Assembly (NCBI RefSeq): GCF_020564935.1
Contig: NZ_JAJCXB010000061.1
Coordinates: forward strand, 1 to 39,719
From: Streptomyces pinistramenti
GTDB taxonomy: Bacteria > Actinomycetota > Actinomycetes > Streptomycetales > Streptomycetaceae
Direction: 5' to 3'
Length of the DNA: 39,719 bases
Part shown: positions 7,921 through 16,003 of the stretch, piece by piece
Position numbering within the stretch: the stretch's first letter is position 1
Layout of the letters: each line of letters opens with the position of its first letter
The notes under the pieces: generated by a model
Told to the model about the DNA's origin: nothing
Database searches by the model: none
What the model saw: the letters and a program-made list of their open reading frames with translations, nothing else
Made by a program: the position numbers and the translations under genes

Positions 7921-8346
7921 ATGCGAGCTGTGGTGCAGAGGGTGGACGGCGCGGCCGTCGTCGTGGACGGGGAAACGGTCGGCGAGATCGTCGGCGAGGG
8001 GCTGTGCGTGCTGGTCGGCGTCACGCACGAGGACACCCGGGAGAAAGCGGCGCAGCTGGCCAGGAAACTCTGGTCGGTGCGCATTCTGCAGGGCGAGAAG
8101 TCCTGCTCGGACACGGCGGCGCCGCTGTTGGTGATCAGCCAGTTCACTCTCTACGGTGACGCGCGCAAGGGCCGCAGGCCCACCTGGAACGCGGCGGCAC
8201 CCGGGCCGGTCGCCGAGCCGCTGGTCGACGAGGTCGTCGCGCAGCTGCGGGCGCTGGGCGCCCGGGTGGAGACCGGCAGGTTCGGTGCCGACATGAAGGT
8301 GTCGCTGACGAACGACGGGCCGTTCACGGTGCTGCTGGAGGTCTGA
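7921..8346 (+). CDS. dtd: D-aminoacyl-tRNA deacylase
   Basis: This 141-aa enzyme of normal DTD length begins MRAVVQRVDGA and carries the two active-site motifs SQFTLYGD (the SQFTL motif) and NDGPFT near the C-terminus (the NXGP(V/F)T motif). It removes D-amino acids mischarged onto tRNAs and recycles the tRNA. The ATG lies 7 nt after a CATGAT hexamer, a near match to the leaderless promoter spacing used by neighbours. It converges with the YgfZ-type gene 19 bp downstream. Confidence 0.95.
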   Translation: MRAVVQRVDGAAVVVDGETVGEIVGEGLCVLVGVTHEDTREKAAQLARKLWSVRILQGEKSCSDTAAPLLVISQFTLYGDARKGRRPTWNAAAPGPVAEPLVDEVVAQLRALGARVETGRFGADMKVSLTNDGPFTVLLEV

Positions 8347-8365
8347 GCCGCCGGTCTCCGGTGCG

Positions 8366-9331
8366 CTACGGCTCTACGACGACCTCCTGGGCGGCCGCGG
8401 TGCCGCCGGCGCTGAGCTGGGCATCGAGCGGGACGTTGCGCTTGACCAGGGCCAGGGCGATCGGGCCCAGCTCGTGGTGGCGGGCCGATGTGGTGATGAA
8501 GCCGAGCTGGCGGCCTTCCTCGCCGTCCGACGCGAGCCGTACGGGGGTGCCGTGGGGCGGCAGGTGGACCTCGCTGCCGTCCAGGTGCAGGAAGACCAGG
8601 CGGCGCGGCGGCTTTCCGAGGTTGTGGACCCGGGCGACGGTCTCCTGGCCGCGGTAGCAGCCCTTCTGGAGGTGCACGGCGGTGCCGATCCAGCCCAGCT
8701 CGTGCGGGATGGTGCGGTGGTCGGTCTCCAGACCGGCCCGCGGGCGGTGCGCCTCGACGCGCAGCGCCTCCAGGGCGAGGATGCCGATGGCCGGGCCGTG
8801 CGCGGCGGCGAAGGACTCCAGGTCGGCGCGGGGCAGGAAGAGGTCGCGGCCGTGCGGGGTCTCGCGGACGACGGCGTTCTGCGGCGCCTCGGTGATCGAG
8901 CCGGCCGGGAGGTGCACCACGGCGGTCTCGGCGGTGCGGTCGGCGACCTCGACGCGGTAGAAGAACTTCATGCTCTCCAGGTAGGCGGTCAGCGCCTCCT
9001 GGGTGCCCGGCTCGGTGTGCATCCAGGTCGTCACGCCGTCGTCGACGAGGTAGAGCGCGTACTCGATGTGGCCGTGCGCGGAGAGGATCAGGGCTTCGGT
9101 GGCCTGGCCGGGGGCGAGGTCGCTGACGTGCTGGGTGAGGAGCAGGTGCAGCCAGCTCAGCCGCTCGGCGCCGGTGACCGCGACGACGCCGCGGTGCGAG
9201 AGGTCCACGAAGCCGGCGCCGTCCGCCAGCGCGCGTTGCTCCCGGAACAGATCGCCGTAGTGCGCGGCGACGCCTTCGTCGGGGGCCTCGGCGGGGACGG
9301 CGCCGGGCAGCGACAGCAGGGAACTCTTCAT
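8366..9331 (-). CDS. ygfZ: YgfZ-type folate-binding protein (Fe-S cluster maintenance)
   Basis: This 321-aa protein is related to GcvT aminomethyltransferase but carries the YgfZ hallmark KGCYRGQETVARVHNLGKPP. YgfZ/IBA57-type proteins use tetrahydrofolate to help assemble or repair certain 4Fe-4S enzymes. The start codon follows TACGCT (9338-9343 on the complement) by 6 nt, so it is probably leaderless. It lies between dtd and nur in an order I recall from other Streptomyces. Confidence 0.88.
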   Translation of the reverse strand: MKSSLLSLPGAVPAEAPDEGVAAHYGDLFREQRALADGAGFVDLSHRGVVAVTGAERLSWLHLLLTQHVSDLAPGQATEALILSAHGHIEYALYLVDDGVTTWMHTEPGTQEALTAYLESMKFFYRVEVADRTAETAVVHLPAGSITEAPQNAVVRETPHGRDLFLPRADLESFAAAHGPAIGILALEALRVEAHRPRAGLETDHRTIPHELGWIGTAVHLQKGCYRGQETVARVHNLGKPPRRLVFLHLDGSEVHLPPHGTPVRLASDGEEGRQLGFITTSARHHELGPIALALVKRNVPLDAQLSAGGTAAAQEVVVEP

Positions 9332-9361
9332 GCTGTCAGCGTACGGCCCGGCTGTGACAAC

Positions 9362-9799
9362 TCAGGAGTCGGTGGGGGCGGCCTTGGCGGTGCAGGTGCG
9401 GCAGCGGCCGAAGATGGCGAAGTGCTTCATGTCCGTCTCGAAGCCGAACTGTTCGCGCAGCAGGGACCGGAACGGCTCGGCCACCGACAGGTCCGCCTCG
9501 ATGACGTCCGTGCAGTCCCGGCACACCAGGTGCATGTGATGGTGCCGGTCGGCGAGGTGGTACGTCGGGGAGCCGTGCCCGAGGTGGGCGTGGCTGACCA
9601 GGCCGAGTTCTTCGAGCAGCTCCAGGGTGCGGTAGACCGTGGAGATGTTGACGCTGCCCGCGGTCTTGCGGACTTCGGTGAGGATGTCGTCGGGGGTGGC
9701 GTGCTCCAGTCTGTCCACAGCCTCCAGGACGAGCTGGCGCTGGGGGGTCAGGCGGTAGCCGCGCCTGCGGAGGTCGCTCTGCCAGTCGGTGGTCACCAC
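9362..9799 (-). CDS. nur: Nur, Fur-family nickel-responsive repressor
   Basis: This 145-aa Fur-family protein begins (M)VTTDWQSDLRRRGYRLTPQR and continues with HATPDDILTEVRKTAGSVNIS. The winged helix is followed by the metal and dimerisation region HHHMHLVC and two CxxC pairs (CRDC, CRTC). This sequence closely matches the S. coelicolor nickel uptake regulator Nur (SCO4180, as recalled), which represses nickel transport and Fe-SOD when nickel is present. The GTG start lies 6 nt after TACACT (9806-9811 on the complement), indicating a leaderless transcript. The assignment to Nur rather than Zur or CatR rests on overall recognition, and the metal itself cannot be read from sequence. Confidence 0.85.
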   Translation of the reverse strand: MVTTDWQSDLRRRGYRLTPQRQLVLEAVDRLEHATPDDILTEVRKTAGSVNISTVYRTLELLEELGLVSHAHLGHGSPTYHLADRHHHMHLVCRDCTDVIEADLSVAEPFRSLLREQFGFETDMKHFAIFGRCRTCTAKAAPTDS

Positions 9800-9837
9800 G
9801 CCCCCAGTGTAGGAGGGCGTGGCGCCGGTGGGTGGCG

Positions 9838-10845
9838 TCAGTCGGCGTGGACTGTCCGCAGGTAGCGGGCGAGTGCGGTGACGGCGGCGGGGTTGCGGGG
9901 GCTTTCGACCAGGTCGGCGTAGTCGAGGACGAAGATCCGGTCGTGTTTGACGGCCGAGACGTTCGCGAGCGGCGGGTAGCTCTTGAGGAACTTCTTCTTC
10001 TGCGGGGCGGTCGGGGTGCCGTAGTCGTTGATCACGATGACGTCGGGGTCGCGCTCGACGACGGTTTCCCAGCCGACGGTGGTCCAGGAGTCCTTGACGT
10101 CCTTGGTGAGGTTGTCACCGCCGGCCTTGGTGATGATGTCGTCCGGTGCCGCGAAGGCGCCGGAGGTCATCGGCTTGTCCTGGCCGCTGTCGTAGAGGAA
10201 GACGGAGGGCCGGTGGCCGTCCTCGGGGAGCTTGGCGCGGACGTCGGCGATCTGCTTGCGGTAGTTCTTGATCAGCTTCGTGGCGCGGTCCTCGACGTGG
10301 AAGATCTTTCCGAGGTTCGCCAGGTCGGTGTAGAGCGCTTCCAGGGGCGGCATCACGCCGCGGGAGCTGCCGGAGCCGCCGTTGCGGCAGGACTCGGTCA
10401 GGACGTACGCGCCGATGCCGAGCTTCTTGAGGGAGGCGGGGGTGAGGTCGTTGCCCTCGCCGAAGCCGTAGCTCCAGCCGGCGAAGACGAGGTCGGCCTT
10501 GGCGTCCAGCGCGATCTCCTTGGTGATCGCCTTCTTGGACAGCCACGGGACCTTGTCGTACGCGTCCCGCCAGGCGACCTTGCCGAGGTCGCCCTTGTAG
10601 GTGGGCATGACGTAGCCGGCCATGTGGTCCTCCAGGCCGAGCGCGAACATCAGGTCGGCGATGTTCACGTCGTTGGTGACGACACGGGAGGGGGCCTTGT
10701 CGAAGGTGAGCGGCTTTCCGCAGTTCTTGACGGTGACCGGGTAGCCGGCCGCCTTCGCGGGAGTGTCGTCGTGGGCGACCTGTGCGCCGCAGCCCGTGAG
10801 GGCCAGCGCGAGGACGGGGAGCAGGGCGGCGGTGCGGCGGGGCAT
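9838..10845 (-). CDS. Cobalamin-type ABC transporter substrate-binding lipoprotein (BtuF-like)
   Basis: This 335-aa protein has a lipoprotein signal peptide ending in the lipobox LTGC (C19), so it should be membrane-anchored on the outer face. The body follows the PeripBP_2 fold: an APSRVVTNDVNIADLMFALG start, a central helix, and WETVVERDPDVIVINDY. On homology alone it could be called an iron-siderophore binder. Its operon is preceded by a cobalamin riboswitch, which favours vitamin B12 or a cobinamide-like corrinoid. The start is 8 nt after the ATPase stop, so it is the third gene of the operon. Confidence 0.85.
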   Translation of the reverse strand: MPRRTAALLPVLALALTGCGAQVAHDDTPAKAAGYPVTVKNCGKPLTFDKAPSRVVTNDVNIADLMFALGLEDHMAGYVMPTYKGDLGKVAWRDAYDKVPWLSKKAITKEIALDAKADLVFAGWSYGFGEGNDLTPASLKKLGIGAYVLTESCRNGGSGSSRGVMPPLEALYTDLANLGKIFHVEDRATKLIKNYRKQIADVRAKLPEDGHRPSVFLYDSGQDKPMTSGAFAAPDDIITKAGGDNLTKDVKDSWTTVGWETVVERDPDVIVINDYGTPTAPQKKKFLKSYPPLANVSAVKHDRIFVLDYADLVESPRNPAAVTALARYLRTVHAD

Positions 10846-10853
10846 GGCGTTCC

Positions 10854-11660
10854 TCAGAAGGCGGGCGCGGCGGAAGTGACGGGGGGTGCGGGCGACGGCA
10901 GCCGGTCGAACAGCAGCTGTACGGCGCCCGATTCGGGGTGCCGTACGCGGTGGGCGCGCACCGCGAAGACCTCGGCGAGCAGGTCGGGGGTCAGCACGTC
11001 GTGCGGCGGTCCCGAGGCGACGATCCGGCCGCCGTCGATGACGTACAGCTCGTCGCAGTGCACGGCGGCGAGGTTGAGGTCGTGCAGCGCGGTGAGCACC
11101 GTCAGGCGGCTGTCACGGACCAGTGCGAGCACCTCCAACTGCTGGGCGATGTCCAGGTGGTTGGTGGGCTCGTCGAGCACCAGGACCTGCGGTTCCTGGG
11201 CCAGCGCGCGGGCGATCAGCACCCGCTGCTTCTCGCCGCCCGACAGGCTGAGGAAGCCGCGGCCCGCCAGGTGTGCGGCGCCGACCCGGTCCAGGGCCCG
11301 CGCGCAGATCCCGTTGTCGGTGGCGCCGGGCCGTCCGGAGCCGTGCTGGTGGGGCAGCCGGCCCATCGCGACGACCTCGGCGACCGTGAAGTCGAAGGTG
11401 CCCGCGGCCTCTTGGGGCAGCGCGGCCAGCAGCCGGGCGCCTTCCTTGGCGGTCATGGCGTGCAGGTCGTCGCCGTCCAGACGGACGGTGCCCGCCGCCG
11501 GGCGCAGCGCGCGGTAGACGCAGCGCAGCAGGGTGGACTTGCCGCTGCCGTTCGGGCCGACCAGGCCGATCAGCCGGCCGCTGCCGGCCGTCAGCGCGAT
11601 GTCGTGGACGAGCCGGTGCCCGGCGACCTCGACCGCCAGGTCCTCGATGTCGATCCGCAT
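10854..11660 (-). CDS. FecE/BtuD-type ABC transporter ATPase
   Basis: This 268-aa nucleotide-binding subunit has Walker A GPNGSGKST at residues 35-43, Q-loop LLAALPQEA, signature LSLSGGEKQR, Walker B VLVLDEPTNHLD and the switch histidine in TALHDLNLA. It energises import of the substrate captured by the adjacent lipoprotein. The ATG overlaps the permease stop codon (ATGA), so translation is coupled. Confidence 0.93.
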   Translation of the reverse strand: MRIDIEDLAVEVAGHRLVHDIALTAGSGRLIGLVGPNGSGKSTLLRCVYRALRPAAGTVRLDGDDLHAMTAKEGARLLAALPQEAAGTFDFTVAEVVAMGRLPHQHGSGRPGATDNGICARALDRVGAAHLAGRGFLSLSGGEKQRVLIARALAQEPQVLVLDEPTNHLDIAQQLEVLALVRDSRLTVLTALHDLNLAAVHCDELYVIDGGRIVASGPPHDVLTPDLLAEVFAVRAHRVRHPESGAVQLLFDRLPSPAPPVTSAAPAF

Positions 11661-12826
11661 CAGGCGCCGCCTCCGAAGCTGTAGCCGCGCCGCCGCATCA
11701 GCAGCACGAAGCAGGGCACGCCGATCACCGCGGTGAGCACCCCGACGGGCAGTTCGACGGGGGCCAGCAGCACCCGCGAGAGGATGTCCACCCACACCAG
11801 CAGGACGGCGCCCAGCAGCGGGGCGACGGCCAGGACCTTGCGGTGGTCGGAGCCGACCAGCATGCGGGTGATGTGCGGCACCATCAGTCCGACGAAGCCG
11901 ATCGCGCCGCTGACCGCGACCACCGCGCCGGTCACCGCCGCCGCGACGACGAACAGTTCGCGGCGCAGCCGGGCGGCGTCGACCCCGAGGGCGGCGGCGG
12001 TCTCGTCGCCCATGGCCAGCGCGTTCAGCCGGCCGGCCGAGAGCAGCAGATAGGCCAGCGCGGCGGCCACCGCGAACGCGGCGATCGGGAGGGACGCCCA
12101 GCCGGCCCCGCTCAGGCTGCCGAGCAGCCACATCATCGCCGAGCGTGCCGCTTCGCCGTGGTCGGCGGAGAACACCATCAGGGTGGTGACGGCGGAGAAG
12201 CCGTAGTACATCGCGGTGCCGGTGAGGACCAGCCGGAGCGGGGTGAGGCCGTGCGCGGTGCGGGCGGCCGCGTACACCAGGACCATGGCGAGCAGCGCGC
12301 AGACGAAGGCGGAGGCGGACAGCGCCCAGACGCCGAGTGCGCCGGCCGCGCCGAAGAGCAGGACGGCGTTGGCGCCGACGGCGGCGCCGGACGAGATGCC
12401 GAGGACGAACGGGTCGGCGAGCGCGTTGCGGACCAGCGCCTGGACGGCGACGCCGATGGCGGACAGGCCCGCGCCGACGACGGCGGCCAGCAGGGCGCGG
12501 GGGAAGCGCAGCTCCCACACGATGGTGTAGCCGGAGACCTCGCCGGGGGTGAGGGAGCCGCCGGTCAGCCCGGCGCCGAGGTAGTGCAGCACCTCACCCC
12601 AGCCGAGCCCGGAGGCGCCGAGGCCGACGCCGCACAGCACGGAGCCGGCCAGCAGCACGGCGGCCACGGCGATCAGGGGCGGTACGGGTATCCGGCGCGG
12701 GCGCGCCCCAGGCCCGTCGTGCGGGCTCGGGGCGCGGGGCGCGGCCTGGGTGGTCGGGGCCACGGGCGGTCCGCCTTCGGCTCGGGCCGTCCTAGGGATG
12801 GAGGCACGGCCCGGTGCGGGCGGCAC
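11660..12826 (-). CDS. FecCD/BtuC-type ABC permease
   Basis: This 388-aa integral membrane protein of the BtuC/FecCD family has about ten hydrophobic segments, the characteristic LRFPRALLAAVVGAGLSAIG block, QALVRNALADPFVLGISSGA, and GFVGLMVPHITRMLVG near the end. The GTG at 12826 is preferred because AGAGGA (12835-12840) lies 8 nt upstream and overlaps the riboswitch expression hairpin. A GTG at 12850 would lie in that hairpin loop. The first 50 residues are a proline-rich cytoplasmic extension. It is the first gene of the operon. Confidence 0.9.
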   Translation of the reverse strand: MPPAPGRASIPRTARAEGGPPVAPTTQAAPRAPSPHDGPGARPRRIPVPPLIAVAAVLLAGSVLCGVGLGASGLGWGEVLHYLGAGLTGGSLTPGEVSGYTIVWELRFPRALLAAVVGAGLSAIGVAVQALVRNALADPFVLGISSGAAVGANAVLLFGAAGALGVWALSASAFVCALLAMVLVYAAARTAHGLTPLRLVLTGTAMYYGFSAVTTLMVFSADHGEAARSAMMWLLGSLSGAGWASLPIAAFAVAAALAYLLLSAGRLNALAMGDETAAALGVDAARLRRELFVVAAAVTGAVVAVSGAIGFVGLMVPHITRMLVGSDHRKVLAVAPLLGAVLLVWVDILSRVLLAPVELPVGVLTAVIGVPCFVLLMRRRGYSFGGGA

Positions 12827-12832
12827 CGGTGG

Positions 12833-12985
12833 CGTCCTCTCGCAGTCCACGGCGAGTTGTCAGGATCGGGCGCCGCCGCGGGTGATCGGGCTTGCGGAAG
12901 GGTGGTTCCGCTTACCGTTGCGGGTCAGCGCCGGACTCTCACCGGACTTCCCCCGCGGGGCGCGTTGTGCTGGGTGGTGCTGGTG
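12833..12985 (-). promoter_or_regulatory. Cobalamin (B12) riboswitch
   Basis: On the minus strand the leader contains GGGGAAG, then CCGGTGAGAGTCCGG (12931-12945) and GCTGACCCGCAAC (12917-12929), which are the conserved core of cobalamin riboswitches. A B12-box-like GCCCGATCACCCGC follows. The last hairpin pairs CTCGC (12852-12856) with GCGAG (12839-12843) and its 3' arm runs into the SD AGAGGA, so B12 binding would block translation of the permease. The 5' boundary is approximate. Confidence 0.88.
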
Positions 12986-12991
12986 GTGCGG

Positions 12992-13597
12992 TCAGCCTTC
13001 GTACGGCGTGCCGTCGGCGTTGAAGAACGACACTCCGTCCGGGGTGTCGGCCGGCAGGCTCTCCGCCCATTCCTGGAGGCCGGCGACCTTCTTCAGGTGC
13101 GCGGACATGTAGGGGCGCAGCGGCACGTCGGGGGTGGCCTTCTCGCCGACCCACATCAGGTCGCTGTTGACGTAGCCGTAGAGCCGCTTGCCGCCGCTGT
13201 ACGGTCCGGCCGCCGCGGTGCGGGCCACGGCGTCGGTGGCCAGGTCGATCTGCGGCTTCTGGTCGGCGAGTTCGCCGTACCAGACCTCGACGATGCCCTG
13301 GTCGCGGATCATCACGACCTCGACCTTGCGGTCCTTGTCGATGCGCCAGTAGCCGCTCTCGGTCTCCAGCGGGCGGACCTTCTTGCCCTCGCCGTCGAGC
13401 ACCCAGCTGTGCGAGGTGTACTCGATGAAGTCGCGGCCGTCGTGGGTGAAGGTGGCTTCCTGGCCGAAGTTGCACTTCTCGGTGCCGGGGCCACCGTCTG
13501 CGTCGAACAGCTCCGCGACACCCGCACCCTCCCAGTTGCCCAGGAGGAAGGCCAGGGGGACGAGGGCCGGATTCAGGTCGGACGGGATCTCGATCAT
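12992..13597 (-). CDS. Nitrobindin-like heme-binding beta-barrel (FABP/DUF1794 family)
   Basis: This 201-aa protein has the family signature GNWEGAG at residues 20-26. Alternating beta strands follow (EATFTHDGRDFIEYTS, GYWRIDKDRKVEVVM, GIVEVWYGEL), and PYMSAHLKKV near the end supplies a candidate proximal histidine. Actinobacterial nitrobindins bind ferric heme and isomerise peroxynitrite to nitrate. No signal peptide is visible, so it is cytosolic. No strong ribosome site precedes the ATG. It lies upstream of the riboswitch on the same strand, but the riboswitch makes the transporter a separate unit. Confidence 0.88.
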   Translation of the reverse strand: MIEIPSDLNPALVPLAFLLGNWEGAGVAELFDADGGPGTEKCNFGQEATFTHDGRDFIEYTSHSWVLDGEGKKVRPLETESGYWRIDKDRKVEVVMIRDQGIVEVWYGELADQKPQIDLATDAVARTAAAGPYSGGKRLYGYVNSDLMWVGEKATPDVPLRPYMSAHLKKVAGLQEWAESLPADTPDGVSFFNADGTPYEG

Positions 13598-13643
13598 GAG
13601 CTCAGGCGATCTGTAGAGGATTCAGGAGACGGTCAGGAGCGGT

Positions 13644-13745
13644 TCAGCGCTGGCCCTGGTACAGCTTCTTCCAGGTCAGACCGGCGAAGGCGAGCACGCC
13701 GACGCCGACGAGGACGAGCAGGGTGGTGAAGACTGCCTCAAGCAC
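13644..13745 (-). CDS. Small single-span membrane protein (33 aa)
   Basis: A GTG with AAGGAG about 9 nt upstream opens a 33-codon frame. The product is a short hydrophobic helix, about residues 5-23 (VFTTLLVLVGVGVLAFAGL), followed by a basic/polar end WKKLYQGQR. The charge pattern predicts an outside N-terminus and a cytoplasmic C-terminus. It lies 46 bp upstream of the nitrobindin-like gene on the same strand. I do not recognise a function. It is too short for many gene finders, but the ribosome site, the clean membrane segment and Streptomyces-like codon usage support it. Confidence 0.7.
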   Translation of the reverse strand: MLEAVFTTLLVLVGVGVLAFAGLTWKKLYQGQR

Positions 13746-13869
13746 GAGCGCGCTCCTTGGACGGAGTGAGGTGATACGGACCGGATCCGAGTCTAGTCGT
13801 CGCCGATCGCGGCGGCGCTGTGAGGTTCCCCGCCCGCCGTCGGGGCCCCGGGCGGGCCGCCGTTCCGCG

Positions 13870-14346
13870 TCAGTTCACGTCGACGTCGTCGAAGAGGTCG
13901 AGCATCCGGGCGAGGACGCGGAGGCAGGCGGTGACGTCGGCGCCGGTGAGGTCGCCGCCGACCTGACGCAGCAGGGCGCGTTCGCGGGTGGTGACGGCGG
14001 TGATGGCCGCGCGTCCCTCGTCGGTCAGGCGGATCAGCGGGGAGCGCTGGTGGGCGGGGTTCGGACGGGTCTCGACGAGGTGTCGGGCCGCGGCGTCGTT
14101 GACCATGCGCTGGACGAACTGGCGGCTGAGGGCCTGGGCGCGGCCCATCTGCGGGACGGTGAGGGGGCCGTGTTCGCGGAGCAGGTCGAGGACGGCGCGG
14201 ATGCCGACGGAGAGTCCCTGGCCCGGTGCGTCCGTTTCGACCTTGCGCTGCACGCGCCGGTAGAGCGGTCCGACCAGGGCGAACACTTCGGTGAGCCGGT
14301 CGGCGAGGTCGTCCGGCGGCAGGGGCGTGGTGTCGTGGTCGGTCAC
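13870..14346 (-). CDS. MarR-family transcriptional regulator
   Basis: This 158-aa protein has a winged HTH of the MarR type: LLREHGPLTVPQMGRAQALSRQFVQRMVNDAAARHLVE, with the wing RSPLIRLTDEGRAAI. The dimerisation helices at both ends are typical. The GTG at 14346 is the first start after the intergenic operators. It is divergent from an alpha/beta hydrolase, with 86 bp between them carrying three copies of a TGACAAC...GTTGTCA-type element. It probably represses both genes and releases in the presence of a small molecule processed by the hydrolase, which is inference. Confidence 0.9.
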   Translation of the reverse strand: MTDHDTTPLPPDDLADRLTEVFALVGPLYRRVQRKVETDAPGQGLSVGIRAVLDLLREHGPLTVPQMGRAQALSRQFVQRMVNDAAARHLVETRPNPAHQRSPLIRLTDEGRAAITAVTTRERALLRQVGGDLTGADVTACLRVLARMLDLFDDVDVN

Positions 14347-14355
14347 CCGGCCATG

Positions 14356-14433
14356 GTGACACCGTGGTTGCCGTCCCGGCGATAGTGACAACTTGGTTGT
14401 CAAAATCCCTGCGGCATGGCACCTTGGTTGTCA
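14356..14433. promoter_or_regulatory. Three phased MarR operator copies
   Basis: TGACAAC-TTG-GTTGTCA (14386-14402) is a perfect 7-bp-arm palindrome. The same 17-mer recurs with 2 mismatches at 14417-14433, touching the hydrolase ATG, and with 4 mismatches at 14356-14372, next to the marR start. The centre-to-centre spacings are 31 and 30 bp, close to three helical turns. Confidence 0.8.
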
Positions 14434-15242
14434 TGACTGACGCCTCCGACCTCTTCACGTTCGAGACCGACGACGGCCACCTCGCCTACCGCGACACCGG
14501 CAGCGGCCCGCCCGTGGTGCTGCTGCACAGCGGCTTCGCCGACCACACCGTGTGGGACGACCAGGTGCCCCTCCTCGCGCGGCGCCACCGGGTGATCGCG
14601 CCGGACGCCCGCGGGCACGGCCGATCCGCCAACGCGAGCCGCCCGTTCCGCCCCGCCGACGACCTCGCCGCGCTGCTGCGCCACCTCGGCACCGGCCCCG
14701 TGGTCCTCGTCGGCCTGTCGATGGGCGCGATCACCGCCGTCGACACCGCGCTGGAACACCCCGGTCTGGTACGGGCGTTGGTGATCAGCGGCGGCGGCGT
14801 ACTCGACGGCCCTGTCAACGATCCGCGGTCCGACGACGCCCTGGCCGCAGGCGACATCGAGCGCTGGCTCGGCAACGTCGCGGACTGGGTGACGGGACCG
14901 CACCGCACGCGCGAGGAGGTCGATCCCGGCCTCGTGCGACGGCTCCAGGAAGCGAGCCGCAGGACCGTCGCCAAGCACACCGTCGACGAACCGGACCACT
15001 ACGTACCGGTACGGGACGCGGCGGCCCGCGCGGCCGGCATCACGGTGCCGCTCCTCGCCGTCAGCGGCGCCCTCGACGCACCCGGCCTCATCGCCATGAC
15101 CGAAAAGCTCGCCCACACCGTCGCCGACGGCCGCACCCTGACCATCGAGGGCGTGGGCCACTACCCCAACATGGAGCGCCCTGACGTCTTCAATCGCGCG
15201 GTCGAGGACTTCCTGGAGACCGTGTACGCCGACGAGCGGTGA
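14433..15242 (+). CDS. Alpha/beta-fold hydrolase
   Basis: The 269-aa protein has the canonical triad. The nucleophile is S96 in GLSMG, the acid is probably D215 in SGALDAPG, and the base is H243 in GVGHYPNMERP. The oxyanion segment is LLHSGFADHTVWDDQ, and DARGHGRS is the usual post-strand motif. The ATG sits at the end of the third operator copy. The fold covers esterases, lactonases, epoxide hydrolases and haloperoxidase-like enzymes, and no substrate can be assigned. Divergence from marR suggests substrate-induced expression. Confidence 0.9.
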   Translation: MTDASDLFTFETDDGHLAYRDTGSGPPVVLLHSGFADHTVWDDQVPLLARRHRVIAPDARGHGRSANASRPFRPADDLAALLRHLGTGPVVLVGLSMGAITAVDTALEHPGLVRALVISGGGVLDGPVNDPRSDDALAAGDIERWLGNVADWVTGPHRTREEVDPGLVRRLQEASRRTVAKHTVDEPDHYVPVRDAAARAAGITVPLLAVSGALDAPGLIAMTEKLAHTVADGRTLTIEGVGHYPNMERPDVFNRAVEDFLETVYADER

Positions 15243-15271
15243 TCCGCCGGGCCGCGGCCTAGGGTGGCCCC

Positions 15272-15637
15272 ATGGCGAAGAAGCTCGTGATCAAGGTGAC
15301 GGCGGGTGCCGATGCGCCCGAGCGGTGCTCGCAGGGGTTCACGGTGGCGGCGGTGGCGGTGGCCAGCGGCGTCGAGGTGTCCCTGTGGCTGACGGGGGAG
15401 TCGGCGTGGTTCGCGCTGCCCGGCCGGGCGGCGGAGTTCGAACTGCCGCACGCGGCACCGCTGCCGGAGCTGATCGACGGCATCATCGCGGGCGGCGGCG
15501 CGATCACCGTCTGCACGCAGTGCGCGGCGCGCCGCGGCATCGAGCAGAAGGACCTCATCGAGGGCGCCGGGATCGCCGGCTCGCAGCTGTTCGTCAGCGA
15601 GATCATGCCGGACGGCGTGCAGGCGCTGGTCTACTGA
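15272..15637 (+). CDS. DsrE-family protein
   Basis: This 121-aa protein follows the DsrE/DsrF fold: a KLVIKVTAGADAPERCSQGF start, VSLWLTGESAWFAL, and ITVCTQCAARRGI with a CxxC pair in the position where sulfur-relay members carry the reactive cysteine. A role in persulfide handling is possible and fits the sulfurtransferase genes 1 kb away, but many actinobacterial members are uncharacterised. The ATG lies 6 nt after TAGGGT (15260-15265), which indicates a leaderless transcript. Confidence 0.85.
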   Translation: MAKKLVIKVTAGADAPERCSQGFTVAAVAVASGVEVSLWLTGESAWFALPGRAAEFELPHAAPLPELIDGIIAGGGAITVCTQCAARRGIEQKDLIEGAGIAGSQLFVSEIMPDGVQALVY

Positions 15638-15652
15638 GCCGCCCGCCCGCCG

Positions 15653-15937
15653 CTACTTCGAGTGCCGGTCGTCCCGGTCGTCCAGCTCGCGCCACCAGCG
15701 GTCGGACTCCGGGTCGCCGGACTCGTCCCACCAGCGCTCCTGCGGGCCCCGCCGGTTGGCGACGATCGCCGCGACCGGCGGGATCACCATCGCCACCAGG
15801 CACATCACCACCGCCGCTGTCACCGACCACAGCCGCACCACGCTCCAGGCCAGGATGAAGAGCGTGAGGCAGACGCCCATCATCGTGAAGTACCAGCGAT
15901 GACGGCGTTGTGGGGGCAGCCAACGAGGCGCGTGCAT
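15653..15937 (-). CDS. Small two-span membrane protein, DUF3099-like
   Basis: The 94-aa protein has a basic N-terminus, two adjacent hydrophobic segments (FTMMGVCLTLFILAWSVV and VTAAVVMCLVAMVIPPVAAIV) and an acidic, tryptophan-rich tail (RWWDESGDPESDRWW). The arrangement resembles DUF3099 proteins found near this locus in Streptomyces; I rate that name as probable, not certain. The ATG follows TACCGT (15944-15949 on the complement) by 6 nt, the leaderless pattern. It converges with the DsrE gene. The function is unknown. Confidence 0.78.
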   Translation of the reverse strand: MHAPRWLPPQRRHRWYFTMMGVCLTLFILAWSVVRLWSVTAAVVMCLVAMVIPPVAAIVANRRGPQERWWDESGDPESDRWWRELDDRDDRHSK

Positions 15938-16003
15938 AAGTCCACGGTAAGTCCGCGCGCCGCCGGAAAGAAGTCCGGACGGCGGTCCCCCCGGGGGCAG
16001 CGC

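Noticed and set aside
9838..12826. Iron-siderophore uptake as the function of the ABC operon
   Set aside because: The protein families allow it, but the cobalamin riboswitch directly upstream and overlapping the SD argues for corrinoid uptake.
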